This document shows, piece after piece, positions 45,101 to 57,712 of a stretch of 64,000 bases of DNA. Position numbers and translations under genes: made by a program. The notes below the pieces were generated by a model. It made no database searches. It was given only the letters and a program-made list of their open reading frames with translations, and was not told the DNA's origin. The stretch comes from Polytrichum commune (Eukaryota > Streptophyta > Polytrichopsida > Polytrichales > Polytrichaceae): NCBI GenBank assembly GCA_950295325.1, contig OX485807.1:22599666-22663665 (forward strand), written 5' to 3'. Every line of letters begins with the position of its first letter. Positions within the stretch are counted from its first letter, which is position 1.

Positions 45101-48100
45101 CTCCAGTGGTACTTGTGTGAGACCATCGTCATCGACAGAGACATTTGGGCTCTCCTTTTGAAGGACTTTAAACGGACCGGTTTATTAACGAAGCCGCCTT
45201 CGATTCCACTTTATGCGTTCTGGATGCGGCTGTGAAGGACCTAGTGTTGCATCACTAAATTGATACTTAAAGAGGAACATTACAAGTGCTCGGTACTCGA
45301 CGTCGATTATGTTAGCTTATCGGGCTTGTTAAGTCAAGCTGTCTTCGTAAGAGTTGCATTTTCGGTTTTAAGAGGCGAGAGATACTGGAAAAGGGCCAGT
45401 TCCAGTTCGAGTAAGCCCGCACGTTGCTCAAATTAAGCTTAGTTAGATCGTCGGTGCACTCCGGAAGACAAGCTACAGTGTCATAGCAACCGAGGTTATT
45501 CATTAGGGAAAGTCCGCCTGCACGGCACGTTCTTCAAGTAGTAAGAAGCAGACGGAACATCGTTCAGGAAGCTCCGCTAATGCAACAAGTCCAATACAAG
45601 TAAGGAGACACCCAAACAAGAGAATTTCTCCATTGCGGCCTCCAGTGAGCTAGAAGAGTATCCTCAAAGTCCCGGTGCTCAATTAGTGGCAAGTGTAAAG
45701 TCAAGTGAGCATCATTCCATCTGACGCATGTTTGTAATGCCTCGAAACACTTCGCCGGCCTCCAGCGGAGAAACTCTATCGGGCTGACATATTTAACACC
45801 TGTGTTGCATATGTCGGTTGGTCTCTGGAGAGCCTTCAAAAGTGAAGACTTGGGCAACACAATCGATGCAGCACTTAACAAACGTATTAGTGCTTGTATC
45901 AACTGCTGGCTTGCCTCTTCGAACGTGTGTAAGGCCCGGTGACGCAAGAGGATCCATGAAGAATAGTGTCTCACTTGGAGAGTAGGAAAAAACTCGACAA
46001 GAGGAAGGAAGGGTCTCGCGAGGGTTCGGACTAACTGCACCCCATGAATATTATGTTCGGTGGCACGTGTTTGCAGTAGTGTTGACAATAGGCTACTTAA
46101 TCACTTGACGTATTTGGTAAATATTGGATGATTTTGCAGTAGGAAGGTGAGAAGCTCAAGGGTAGCAGAGCTTCTGCTGCACTCAAAGAAATTGCTGCAA
46201 AAGTAAGTACTGCGGGCGCCGAGAGCTGAAGAAGGCTGGTGTAGAAGATATATTATGGTAAATCATCAAAGCTGGATATCACGTGAGAGACCGGGGTGCC
46301 ACTGATCATTCCTAGAATAGTCTGTAAAAGGCTGCCTTGAAGGGACAATGTGAGTAGAAGACTGAGTAAGTGACACTTTGGTATTGGAGTACTACGGCAA
46401 CGGCGAGGCAGCGGGTTTGAAATGCGTGGTATTTCAGTAGAAGCGAGTTGTCACCGTCTGTTTGTCAGGCAAACAAGGGAGGTTAATTGAACTGTGTAGA
46501 TCGGCAGCAAAGTGTAGAGTTCCAGCATGCTCTGGAGTGGACAGGTCAAGTGGAATTAAATCTGGAAAGCAGTTAAGGAGAAGCGGAAGTGGTAGGATAT
46601 CTTTGCTATGATATACTGCCTCGGATGGTAGATCTTCGGGAAGCAAGGCGGCACGTGTGGACGTTAATGATCAGGCAGCCACCAACAATGATCAGCCAGC
46701 CACCAAAGGCCTCGCCTAGCCTCATTATTATGAGACAGGAAGCTTGTCATTAGTGGAAATTGTCATCGCGCAGAGACTCGGAGGGAGGAGGTTCTGGTTC
46801 GAACTGCCCTAAGGTATACTTTTTGTCGTGACAGGCAGGCTTTGCTTGAAATGTTGAACATAAATTCTGACTTTGGATTCTGGAAGAAAAGGTAGTTCCT
46901 AGGGAGCGCTCACTCTATCACAGTGAAGAGAAAGTGGAGGAGGGGCAAAACTGGGTTGAAACAAGGCTTGAAAACGGATTGTGGTGACTTCCGCAAGCTG
47001 GGAAAGGGATCAGTATATGCAGCCCGCTAGTCATATGAGTATACCGACATTTTTGATAGAAGGCCAGGAATCCATGAAGGCTGATAACAAATGCTTGTCA
47101 TCTCATTCTCCTATTACATGAACGCAAGCCCTAACTAGTGAAACCGCTCCTGGACCTTGAGTCCGCTTACTTCCATTTATCTTGTATCGTGAAAGTGCTG
47201 GTGTCTCATCGTAGATCAAGTGCAGCGCGCCAAGAGTTCTTCTATGCCACCTCTAGCTCCAGATGGTTCAAGCTAGGTTGTCCACTTCATGTGTTGCGCT
47301 GAGCTATGAACCACTTGGGACGTCACAGATTATCTAGGTATGTACTTTCGAGCTTTTCCTGACTCGTCTTACCTGAGTATTCTAGTTTCTAGGTTGTCTC
47401 TGCTGTTGGGACGTCGAGGACACTGCAACTAATTTTAGGCAATGGATTACAAAGTACGCCGAAGATTTTAGGCGGTGCGGAAGACATGGATGAGGAGGTG
47501 TATTACATCATCTGTAATCATCTCTCAAGATAAACACAGGTGTCAAAAACTTTGATCGGATATAACCACGGTTACATACAATCGTCTACAGAGAAGGAGA
47601 GGAAAAAGTTGATCTCTCCTTATAGAACATCTTTTAATAACCATTCAATCATGCCTTGACCAAATGTTCACAGTGACCATGCACTCTGCCGGATAGGACA
47701 ACCAATAGCTCGACTATGTGCGACGTGGAATTTTTTGGTGCCCTTCAAATTAGTGAAACTTCTGAACTAGGCTTGAATTGCGCATCGAATCTGATTGTGT
47801 CTCGTAGATCATGAAAGCCACTGTACATTTGTTTGAGCTCCTCACAGTGGCAACTTGTATGCATTTTAGTTGGTATATTAACAGAATCGTCGTTGTAGTG
47901 GTGTTTTCATGCATCAGGCTGGAGCTACGATCCAGAGTCGCTGTAGTCAAGATTAAATGGGTCAAAGCAAATATTCTTCCCGACTCTCTGTATCCATGAA
48001 ATGAATATTCTCGACAGTTCTGGCATACTAAGTTAATAGACTGATTCTAACTTCTGTACTTCTACGTGGACGCACAGAAATCTGCCTTGTTTCAACCATC

Positions 48101-49393
48101 TTGGTGCGCAAAGTCACCAAAGTGGTTGAACCGTGACCTATCCTTTGATTTATAGAAACTTCTCAGGTTTATAAGTAATGAACCTGAAGGTGACTGAACA
48201 GATCCTCCGCACACAGACTTCAAGCTGTCTGAATGTAAACTTTGCACATGGATGAGTAGTATTTGGTTGGATCAATTGTACTGACAATGAGAGATAACAA
48301 TGAGGTGAATATTCTTCTCTATGATTGTCGTCATATCTTCTGACTTAGTAAATAGTGATCTCAGCATATGAGGTTTTTGTCTCGTCAGTTACACTTATGT
48401 GGCTGGTTATGGATTGCAGGGTTGCGGTCTTCTCAGCAGACAAGAAGAGCACATTAATTGCAGAAAAGGTCATAACTCAATACCAGCACGGCCATACTAC
48501 ATACGGCTTAGCTATAGGGGTCATTCGTGTCTGTTTAAGGGTAGCCACCCAATACACAATGTAACGCAGCTTGATTTCCTCCTGTAGCAAAGATAAAAAG
48601 CGAGTCCTTTTAGGTGGCTGACCACCTTTTAGTCGTTCACTTAGTTAATCTTCTCTCATTTCGAGCTGCATAACCAACTCACTCCTAGAGTCCTAGCCCA
48701 ACCTCTACCACATTTGTACCTTTGACAACAAAATTAGGATCGCAGTTTATGGGAATCGAAGAACTTCCCATCCCAGCAGTTTGACCTCAGAGATCTCTTG
48801 TGCATTTTGGTGTAACTGCCAGCTGCTGCACTCAAGATTTCACGTTTCACAGAATCCTCGAATCGAGGAACTTGTTTTTGTTCGGAGCCCAGGCAACTGC
48901 GGCTAAACTAGGAACACGGGGGTTCACCCCACTTAGCTCTTCCTTGAAGGAGCTCACTTTTCGTTGCTCTCTGTTACTCTCTTGATTCCAGTCTTCTGAA
49001 ATGCTGCTATTCCCCGTCGTTTCAACTTTTGAGGGTGCTGTGAGTAATGTTTGAATAGTAACTCGAACTTATTAGCCAAGTCACATGTTGCTTTCTTCAA
49101 GTTTTAATATTCTGCTGCAGCTATTCAGATTGAGATGATAGTGTCTTATTTTCGTGTAAACCCAGAAGTCTTTCAGTAGCGGGACTGGTGTATCTAGTTC
49201 TGCCGTCACTAAGTAGTGAGACATTGCCACGGAGCTGCTCACAAGCACCTCTCATCTGAGGATTTCTTCACTGCGTATTAACTGTGTATACTTGGCGTGT
49301 TCTCTCTCCTCGTCACTTTATTTGTCATCTAGCTGCTCTTGTCTTCGAGTACTCAACATTCAAAGCCGTATTTCATTTCATCTGGTGTATGGG
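45101..49393 (+). other. Probable upstream/leader region of SBP gene
   Basis: About 4.3 kb free of the repeats that fill the first 43 kb, with moderate GC content. No open frame resembles a known protein. The 174-codon frame on the - strand (45564-46088) has no internal Met codon. Several GCAG-GTA-like donor and TTGCAG acceptor sequences suggest possible non-coding leader exons, but I cannot assign them. The last stretch before 49394 is in-frame open to a TTG at 49292, without an ATG. Confidence 0.35.
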
Positions 49394-52300
49394 ATGAACT
49401 CTTCTGCAAATACCAACGAGCAGCAAGGTGACCCCAGCTGGGCAACAGAGAACTGGGACAGCCCGGGTGCGGTTGGCAGCCTGGACCAGGCCTCACGCCA
49501 GTACACAGGAACCAACCGTCTGGATTGGGAGTGGGATCCAATGTTTCTCGCACAACACACTGGCAATGGAGGCTTTAGCGACGGTTCTGACGCAGACCGT
49601 AAGAACCAGATGACTGCAGGTCAGTATAGGAATATACAATATACAATATACACTGTTCTTCCGCTGACTTCACCTCTTTATTAAGTCCGTCCCTTGTTGT
49701 TTCAAACATGGTTCAGTGAGTCTCATAGGTGGACGGTTGGTGGTTTTCCCTCACCAGCTGAAACATCATATAGGATGCAACAACAGCAACTACGTTTAAG
49801 CATTTTTCAGACATGTACTTTCATAGAACTGCTTATCTTTCTCCTACAACATACTTTGAAACCAACATCCTAGAAATGAAGTGAATCTAGAGAAGGTTAT
49901 AAACAGACCTTGAATGATCTTTTCCCCAGTCTACCTTATTGTCTTGACTTCCATCTTTTCCCTTAATTCCGTTACAGAATCAATGTCGAGCATGCGGGGA
50001 CCCTACAGCATGATGTCCTCAGGCCTACCATCCAACTGTACACAAAATCCTGTGGGAATATTCAGTCCTGCAAATGTAGGGAACTTTGGACCTTTGGATA
50101 ACTCCAGCCAACTTTCGACATCATCAAACCTGCAAAATGTTCTTGGATCATCTGGTATTCCTGGACTTGCAGCTTCAAGTGGTTCACGACTCCATAATGA
50201 CATGTGCGGTTATGATCTACGGCGTTTTGATGTTTATGGAGGTGGTATACATGAGCATCAAGTCAAGAGAGAGGAGGTACAAACCTGGCACCTAACCATT
50301 CCAATGACACTTTAGATTCACAATGGTGAGACTTATAAGGAGTTCTGATGGAAACGGAATCTTATCTCAGGCTTATCTCCTTGTAAAGAGGCATAATGAA
50401 TATGGACATTCTGTGTGTTCTGAGAATTAAAGAATGACTAAGGTTGAGGACTTAACCCTATTGCTAGTTGAGTAATTCTACAGAATCATTAACCTGGAGT
50501 ACTACTTATCTCGATAGTCAAAGAATATTGAATGACCTCATTAGTTTTTAAATATTTAAAGTCTCACCTACAGTCAAAAGCAGAAACACTAGAATGCCAA
50601 ATGTTGTGCGCAGTGCAGTGTTACAGTCTGAATTTTGATATCACTATTCATGAACATGTCAATTGTGAATTTTGAAGCCCTTCAATTTGAAATTCATTAT
50701 GAGGACTAATATTTCCAAAATCTAATGTTTCCGATTACTGATACTTTATTGATAAACGTTTATTGTTTGTATGACGACGTAAACTTGCACTGTTCATGCA
50801 TCGAAAGTCGTCATTTATTCCAACAATTGATTTTTATGAACAGGTAAATGATGGACATGCGAGAATTGGCCTCAACCTGGGTCTACTACCTTACTACTCA
50901 ACAGAAGACACAGCCTCGGATCGACTTGGAAAGAGACAGCGTTCAGGGTCACCTAGTTCTCAAGTTCCTATGTGTCAGGCAGAGGGTTGCAAAGCTGATT
51001 TAAGCGCGGCCAAGCATTATCACCGTCGACACAAAGTTTGTGAGTTCCACTCAAAAGAACCCACTGTAATAGCTGGTGGACACACTCAACGGTTTTGCCA
51101 GCAATGCAGCAGGTATGCTCCAATTCTGTAAGAATGATGACATTCCAATCTGTTCGAGTCTACACTGGTAAACCGAACAATTGAAATCTGAGTGTACTAG
51201 TTGGTTTTATAAATGGGGAGAAAACCTCAGTGATGATATTTACCCAGGTGTATGTACAAATCAACACCAGCACGTGCCAATAGTGTACATTTCAGGGGGA
51301 TGGTGTACCCTGAGCAGCACTAGTCCCGTCACATGTACGATGAAGGAAACTGAAGTACTACAAGTCGCTTTTACTTTGTAATAAATGACATGAATGTACT
51401 TAGAGACGACACAACCACATCTTATCTTAATCAGTATAGGGAGTAAATTGTTGTTTTTATTTAAGTGTTCTTTTCTTCGATCAGGTGAAAAGTAAGTGTC
51501 ACAACTTCCCTGAAATCTGAATTTCTTTACAGAGGGTACCTAGTACAGTTAATTGAGCACAACAAGCCTCACGTGGTTTTTGTATTGAGCAGATTCCATT
51601 CGTTAGGAGAGTTTGATGAGGGAAAACGAAGTTGTAGAAAGCGCCTGGCAGACCACAATAGGCGTCGTCGGAAGCCACAACCAAATGCTTCTACATGTGG
51701 TGTAACGTCAGCGGAGTCGATTGGAATGACGGGTGGGGGAGACGATGGAGATCATCCGCCCAACAACCGTGGTGCCACTGGTTAGTTGAGATATTATCAT
51801 AAACATACTTCCCTCATTTACTTCAATCATCTCATTTCAAGGTGTCATTGTATTGCACCACTGAACCTAGTCTCCTGTATCGGAGTCCGGACTCTCTCAA
51901 GTGTCTATATATATAGTTACTTGGCTTAATCATGTGAAACGCAGGGACATATATTGCCTGATATTTAGCGTTGAAGCAAGACGTCCTTGCGAACCAGTCT
52001 TTCACGAGCTTTTTTGGTACATTTATCAGGACAATTTCTCAGATTTCTCAGAAGAACACCATAACAATAGTCCTGGAAGCCGAGTGCCTATGCTGATACA
52101 CTGCGCAGTGCGCACTTCAGATTCAAAATTCATCCAACAATTTGAATCCAAAAAGCCGCGTTGGTGTATGCATGTGTGACCTAGTTGCTACCTCCTAAGT
52201 GTCGGTTCGGAAGCTTTATCAAATATCGATATGACATGCTTCGTACCCCTCGCCCCCCTAGTTATACCACGAGCAATCAATCTCACACTATGATACTACA

Positions 52301-52744
52301 GTGGCTGCAGATCAAAAGTCAATGCTCATGCACCTGAAGAAATGTGGCTCTCCTAGCTCAGCTTCCCTTGAAGACTCCGACGAAAAACCAAGTCCTGGAA
52401 GCAGCAACCTGCAATTGCGGACTTCTGGTCCTGGATTTGGAAGAGGACCTGGAGATGACCAGCGCCCTTCCCACTCTGGGATACAGCCAGGCAGCTCTCA
52501 TGAGCCCATGACGAATACGGATGAAGCACAGGCTTACCTGTCTGCCATGTCCCTCTCGACACCACCCAACCCCCTCATGCTTCATAGTTCAAAACACCAG
52601 CTCACAATGATGGCAGGCACAGCAGATGACAGTGACGACAACACTGTTTATCAACAGTATTTACCAGGACGAACTGTAGAGTCAAGATCCTTGCGCGTTG
52701 CCTCCAGCAACGTTGATGATTTTTTGATCCTTCGCCAATCATGA
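49394..52744 (+). CDS. SBP-box (SPL) transcription factor, five exons, 474 aa
   Basis: Plant-specific SBP-domain regulator binding GTAC-core sites in the nucleus. Coding exons are 49394-49619, 49978-50276, 50844-51112, 51593-51780 and 52302-52744. All introns are GT-AG with matching phases (1, 0, 2, 1), and the whole closes at TGA. The start is the first in-frame ATG. Residues 1-218 are polar (Ser/Asn/Gly-rich). The SBP domain is about 219-294. Zinc site 1 is C219, C224, C241, H244; site 2 is C260, C263, H267, C279. The basic nuclear signal [17 protein letters not shown] is at 276-292. The intron inside the domain splits Arg265 right after FCQQCS, the conserved SBP intron position. The C-terminal part (295-474) is Ser/Gly/Asp-rich with no ankyrin repeats, so this is the short SPL class. 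The [13 protein letters not shown]...HNRRRRKPQ wording recalls the SPL13/SPL6 group, but orthology is undetermined. No intact miR156 site was seen. Confidence 0.93.
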
Positions 52745-55700
52745 AAACCACCTGCATGTTGGGTGCAAGGAACAAGTGCAGGCCAGACTGGACCAATTCC
52801 CCTTTCAGCTATCTCTCTCTTAGGAGCCGATGTTGGACATCAAACCTGATCAAGGTCGGAGATAGCCGGTGTCCGTCTAGTCATGATGACAATGGCTTCC
52901 GTTCTGTCATTCCATGGTCCAAGGCATATGCTTCAGTGGTTTGGAGCAAATGCTCGCCAGGCATCTTGGACCTTCCAGAATATCATCGTCAGAGTATAAA
53001 CCAGGGACCACATTAGCTTCAGAAAAGTCGCCCAGTTCTAGGTGCATTAGACAAGTCAGTCATATTTCAAGTGAGCTAGATAGTCCTACGTGCACAGTCG
53101 CCCCTATTTGCTTCATCCTGCCAAAAATCATACACAGTTTGGAAAGCTGGCGACCGTGTCCCTTATTTCAGTAACTTGGAAACAGCTTCTCAGACTCAGA
53201 AGCATGGTATTCGGTGGCATATCCATCAGATTAGAATTGACTCCCTCGCCAGTCATCATCAGTTGATACATCCAGCCTGCTGGAGACCTCGGGATGTAGC
53301 TCAAGCCGCTTTGGGCCGTCCGTCTGTTCGCCTTCAAGAATACTCACTTTGAATGGCTAACTAATATCTGGCCAACAAATGCGACTAGCTTTGATCGATA
53401 TCTTCAGCCAGTCTGGTAAGAGTCCTGGTAAGTACTGGCAGTAATACCAAAAGTGTGAAGGTGCAGATGCGCACAGGTGAATTTATTGCAGGCATAACAC
53501 AGGGATAGAGTTGGGGGTTGATTGATTTCAACAGCCGAGACGGTGGCAGTCCTGTGGACAGCCTGATTTGAATTATCCCAAGCTCGAAGCCCAGAGACCT
53601 TATGGCCCGTCCTCTATCTATGAATAGCACCACAATCTTTGTAAGCTGCAACAGGCACAACTCCATGATTGTTTCGTACAAGGTATGCCTCCCCTGCTTC
53701 CCCAGTGCAACCTTCTTCACATTTGCAATACTTAGTGTATCACTATTGTCTGGCTAACGGTGGTCATCAAATAAGACGTGAGGTATGAATATTGGGACAT
53801 TGGTTGTCTCTTAAGTTCTTGTGGCGTTGCGTTACCAAAACTCCGCTCTATTAGATGCAGGTCCGCCTTTACAGACCTTTCTGAAAGTCTTCTTGGCTGC
53901 ACTATCCTGCTTTTGCAAATGGTATCATCACGAGGCTAATTCATCCACATATCCTCGCAAGTGTTACTATGTCAATATGTGGTAGAGTAGTTTATGATAA
54001 CACTGTATTGTTGGGGCGGATTGCAGGTACAGAATACTCGCTTACATGGAATTTATGGTGTGGTGAATCTCAAACTTTTTTAATACCATAGCCCCAACTT
54101 ACCCACGGCTCATGTGCAAACAAGGACCCACGGTGGATTGGACTACAGGTAAACATTGATCTACGGAGAAGCTGAAAACTACAAAACAGATTAGACTAGA
54201 GAGGGGAGGAAATTTTGGTAGTGCCCTTCCTCAGCTTGCTGGGTAGACTTTTGCGGAAGTTGGTCTTACGGTTAGAGTCCTTTCGAGAACTAGATTCAGT
54301 GACTAAGTTATATGTACAACTGTACCAAGGGTTCCATCTTTAGAGAGGCTTTTAAGTCGGGTTGGAAGAAAACATTTTGGATTTCGAACAACTTGCTGTC
54401 CACAAACCTTGCTAAACTTTTATCTCAAACAGTATCAAAAACTGAGACACTAAAATGACAGCTGAATCGCTGATCATGGTAGTGTGTTACAAACGTCTTC
54501 TGCATTAGTTTAATGCTTGTCTTCCTATGTGTTATATTCCTTTTGCAGTATCGGGGAATGTCTGGACTCCAAAGGATTATACTCTACTTTGGGATAAGTT
54601 CTTCCAAATTATGGTTTTTTTTTTGTTCTGTTTTTTTTTGGGTATTTAGAACCAAACTTGCTACCAATGGCAACGTGGTACAACAACAATGTGGTCCACA
54701 AAAACCCTAACCTTCAGCTGTCTAACCCTGGATCTAAACTTCTCCTGCTAGCCTTTCTGGCCCTATTGTGAGCACTTCCAACTCCATAGTCAATGTTGGC
54801 CTTTGGAAATTGTCCTTTCAAGAAGCAAACCCGTGTGATTGGATCGAATTGACAAGTGAGTGAATATCTTTGAAGCAAACTTATGCAGATTGTTGCACAT
54901 TGAGAACCAGTTGTGAAATATGGTTGTTTGAAAGAAAGGGGACAAAACGAAGTCCTCACCATAATAGCCTTATTCAATGTTGTGGTTTGGGGTGATCCAA
55001 TAAATGTGAAATCGGTGTTGGTATGGATGTTAGAGGTTTGCGATCCGAGGAAAAGGAAAGAAAAGATAGCCTTGGTATTCATGTGCTGACATGAATTTGA
55101 GCCCGTTCTTCACACCCTGATCATGTGTGACCAAGCAGGGTAGGGGTAGTGCTAGTAGGATCTAAGGAATATGGTATCCTAGCCTATGACCGAGAGCTAC
55201 ACATTGGTGATTTATCACAACGACCTCTTCTATGGTAATTAATGATTTTTTTTTTTCTTATACAAAGTAAAATGAAATATTTGTTTATGAAAAAAAAATT
55301 GAGTTTCTTAAAAAGGAAGATTTGAATTGAATATGATTGTTTGAAGATGTTCCCTAGGTCGTCTTATGATAGACCTAAGGATGCTTGATGTCAATGCCAA
55401 TACAACTTACGAGCATTCTATAATTGCCCACAAGCAAGTAAGAAGTTGGGAAAAGTCCGACATCAGTAAGCCCAATATGGAGTTTGACTTGCGAAAATAT
55501 AAGTTTTGGGAGATAACAATGCCACTGAATCCGTGCGAATAAACAACTAGTTGGGGACAATAATATCATTGACATCATCCGAAAAACCATGTACGAAATG
55601 ATGATGTATAGTCAAAAAGTTTATTGAAATGAGACTCATCTTAACCGTGTGAGTGTTTTGACCATTTCATTAGTACATGTCTCTCACAGCACAGGTAATC

Positions 55701-57712
55701 AACACTCATACAAGGTCAATCTCATTAGGAGTGTGTTACCTAGGTCACCTATCCACCTCACAAACACCAAAAAGTGTTTGATAATTGTCCAAACTTCTAC
55801 TTAACACCAAGCTTGTTTGAAAAAGTGTTGTTTGAAAATGTGTTGTTGAACCTAACCACAAAAACAAAAGTGGCAGGTTGTGTTTTTTTCACTCTTTAAG
55901 TTTTGACATGTCTTATTCAAACATCAGCCCTACTCTTGGTTTGCGACCTATTGTGAACACCTAAAATTAAGGGTATAATTGAACCTGAAACATATGTTCA
56001 ATGGCACCCATAAGGGTATGTGGGTGTTATTTGGTTCGTATTTCATGTTCTCCAACTTCGTGTGTTGCATTAGCAAATCTACAATGAAACATCCGCAAAA
56101 ACAAGAATGAAAACCAAGCGTTCCTTGATTTAGTCATGGTTATCAAAAGTGCACGTTTGTTGATTTTCTTAACTAGAGCCATAGGTACTTTCAATTGTGT
56201 TCACTATTTAGTGTAGAGTAGTTATTAATATTTGAAGATGTAGTCCAATCTCTTTTAAACATGTGTTTATATTATGATGTTTGCCCTTTCATCCTCACCA
56301 ACCACATACTAGTTAGATACAGGGTTCCGATTAAGAAAATGTGTCGCTTAAGACCCATCTACCTTGAGTGTGAAAAGCAAGTGGAGACATGGCGTGACCT
56401 ATGTGCCCACACGGCAAGTCCATTCTGTAGCACACCGTGACATGAATAAGTGAGTGCCAATGGAGGTTTCAACATAGGTAAGGCCGTGAATATGTCAATG
56501 TTATTCTTAAATGAACTATAAGACATTGGAAGCAAGTGCGGCATGTATTATGTGGTCCCACATTCTCACAATTATGAAGTGTTAGACCAGATCATAGTAA
56601 TTTATTCAAGAAGCACTTTATCCCATGGAGTAGGTGGGGCATGACAGAGATGGGTACACTCTAAACTCTGTAGTATCACACCTGTGACAACCAAAGTGCA
56701 CATGATGTTATAGAGTTTTGTAGTGTTAACATGCATGCGTGATACTATAGAATTAGTGTAGCATGTGACATTATAGTATAACACAAAGTGCAACATTTTA
56801 ATGATGTGGTGTGGTCCACTCCACTTGGCCTTCCAGGCGATGTGACATATGCATGCACCAACATTCAAGAAGTGGCATAAGAAGAATAAGAATAAGAAGG
56901 TGACACTCCACATATTGACACATGGCACAATGCAAGGGTGGGTGTAGGGTTGACTTCTTTGGTGGTTTGCATGAATGACAAAATTTGTGATATAAGGGAG
57001 AGAAATGTGATAATAGGGAGTGATATTTGAACTACGAATATCCGTTCCCTAGGGTTTCAGGATATTAGAGAGTGAGTGACATTATGGAGGTTCATGCTAC
57101 AGAGTTTAGGGTGCAATACAAATGGATGGCCTTATGTGACCACAAATGGGTCATGGGAACTTTTCACATGTAAATTCCGTAAGAAATTGAGGGACATAAT
57201 TCAACTCTGAGCTGCATGCCTTCTGAATCCACTTTGAATTGGCATTTAGATTGCATCTCTAAATAACCAAACTCAGCAGTTATGTGCATATAAAGTGGAT
57301 CACTCATACTTGTGCATATAGGTGCAGTTACATTTGGGTGTTAAATGATTTGATTTCTCCTATAACAAAGGATCAATACAACAGCCCATTGGTTGGAATA
57401 TTTCAAACAGTCAATGCTAAATAGTAACTGCTTTCTCCACACCTACATAAACACTTCAGAAAATCACATATCTACTCTTTGAAAATTTGTCACAAATTGA
57501 CATTTTGTCACCTTCATCTCAATCTTATGACATTGGATTCAAACAAGATATGCTAACCAACTACTTCCTTTTCCAGAATGTATTGCACATCAGAAGGCCA
57601 AACCTCTTGCAAGCAACCGTAATAGTAGGCTCGTCTACCTCATTCTAGTCTACTCCTGTGGTGATAATTTCTGCATTTGTGACAACCTAGGTGCTCTTCT
57701 ATAAAGTTAGAA
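52745..57712. other. Convergent intergenic region between the two genes
   Basis: Holds the 3' ends of both genes; I cannot place poly(A) sites. About 52745-53750 resembles 3' UTR in composition. About 56085-56285 is a reverse-oriented single copy of the repeat unit arrayed at 39656-40200. About 56985-57110 is a reverse copy of the unit duplicated at 16919-17170. Remaining open frames (53385-53720, 54714-55082 and 56602-56928, all -) show no recognised domain. Confidence 0.4.

Noticed and set aside
45564-46088. 174-codon open frame on the - strand upstream of the SBP gene
   Set aside because: It begins at TTG and contains no methionine at all. No domain was recognised, and it is antisense to the likely SBP leader, so it is probably a chance frame.
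49292-49393. In-frame extension of SBP exon 1 starting at a TTG
   Set aside because: Plant genes start at ATG. The first in-frame ATG is at 49394, and the upstream residues are Ser/Leu-rich UTR-like sequence.
53385-53720. 111-codon - strand frame downstream of the SBP gene
   Set aside because: No recognised domain or splice partners. It lies opposite the likely 3' UTR of the SBP transcript.
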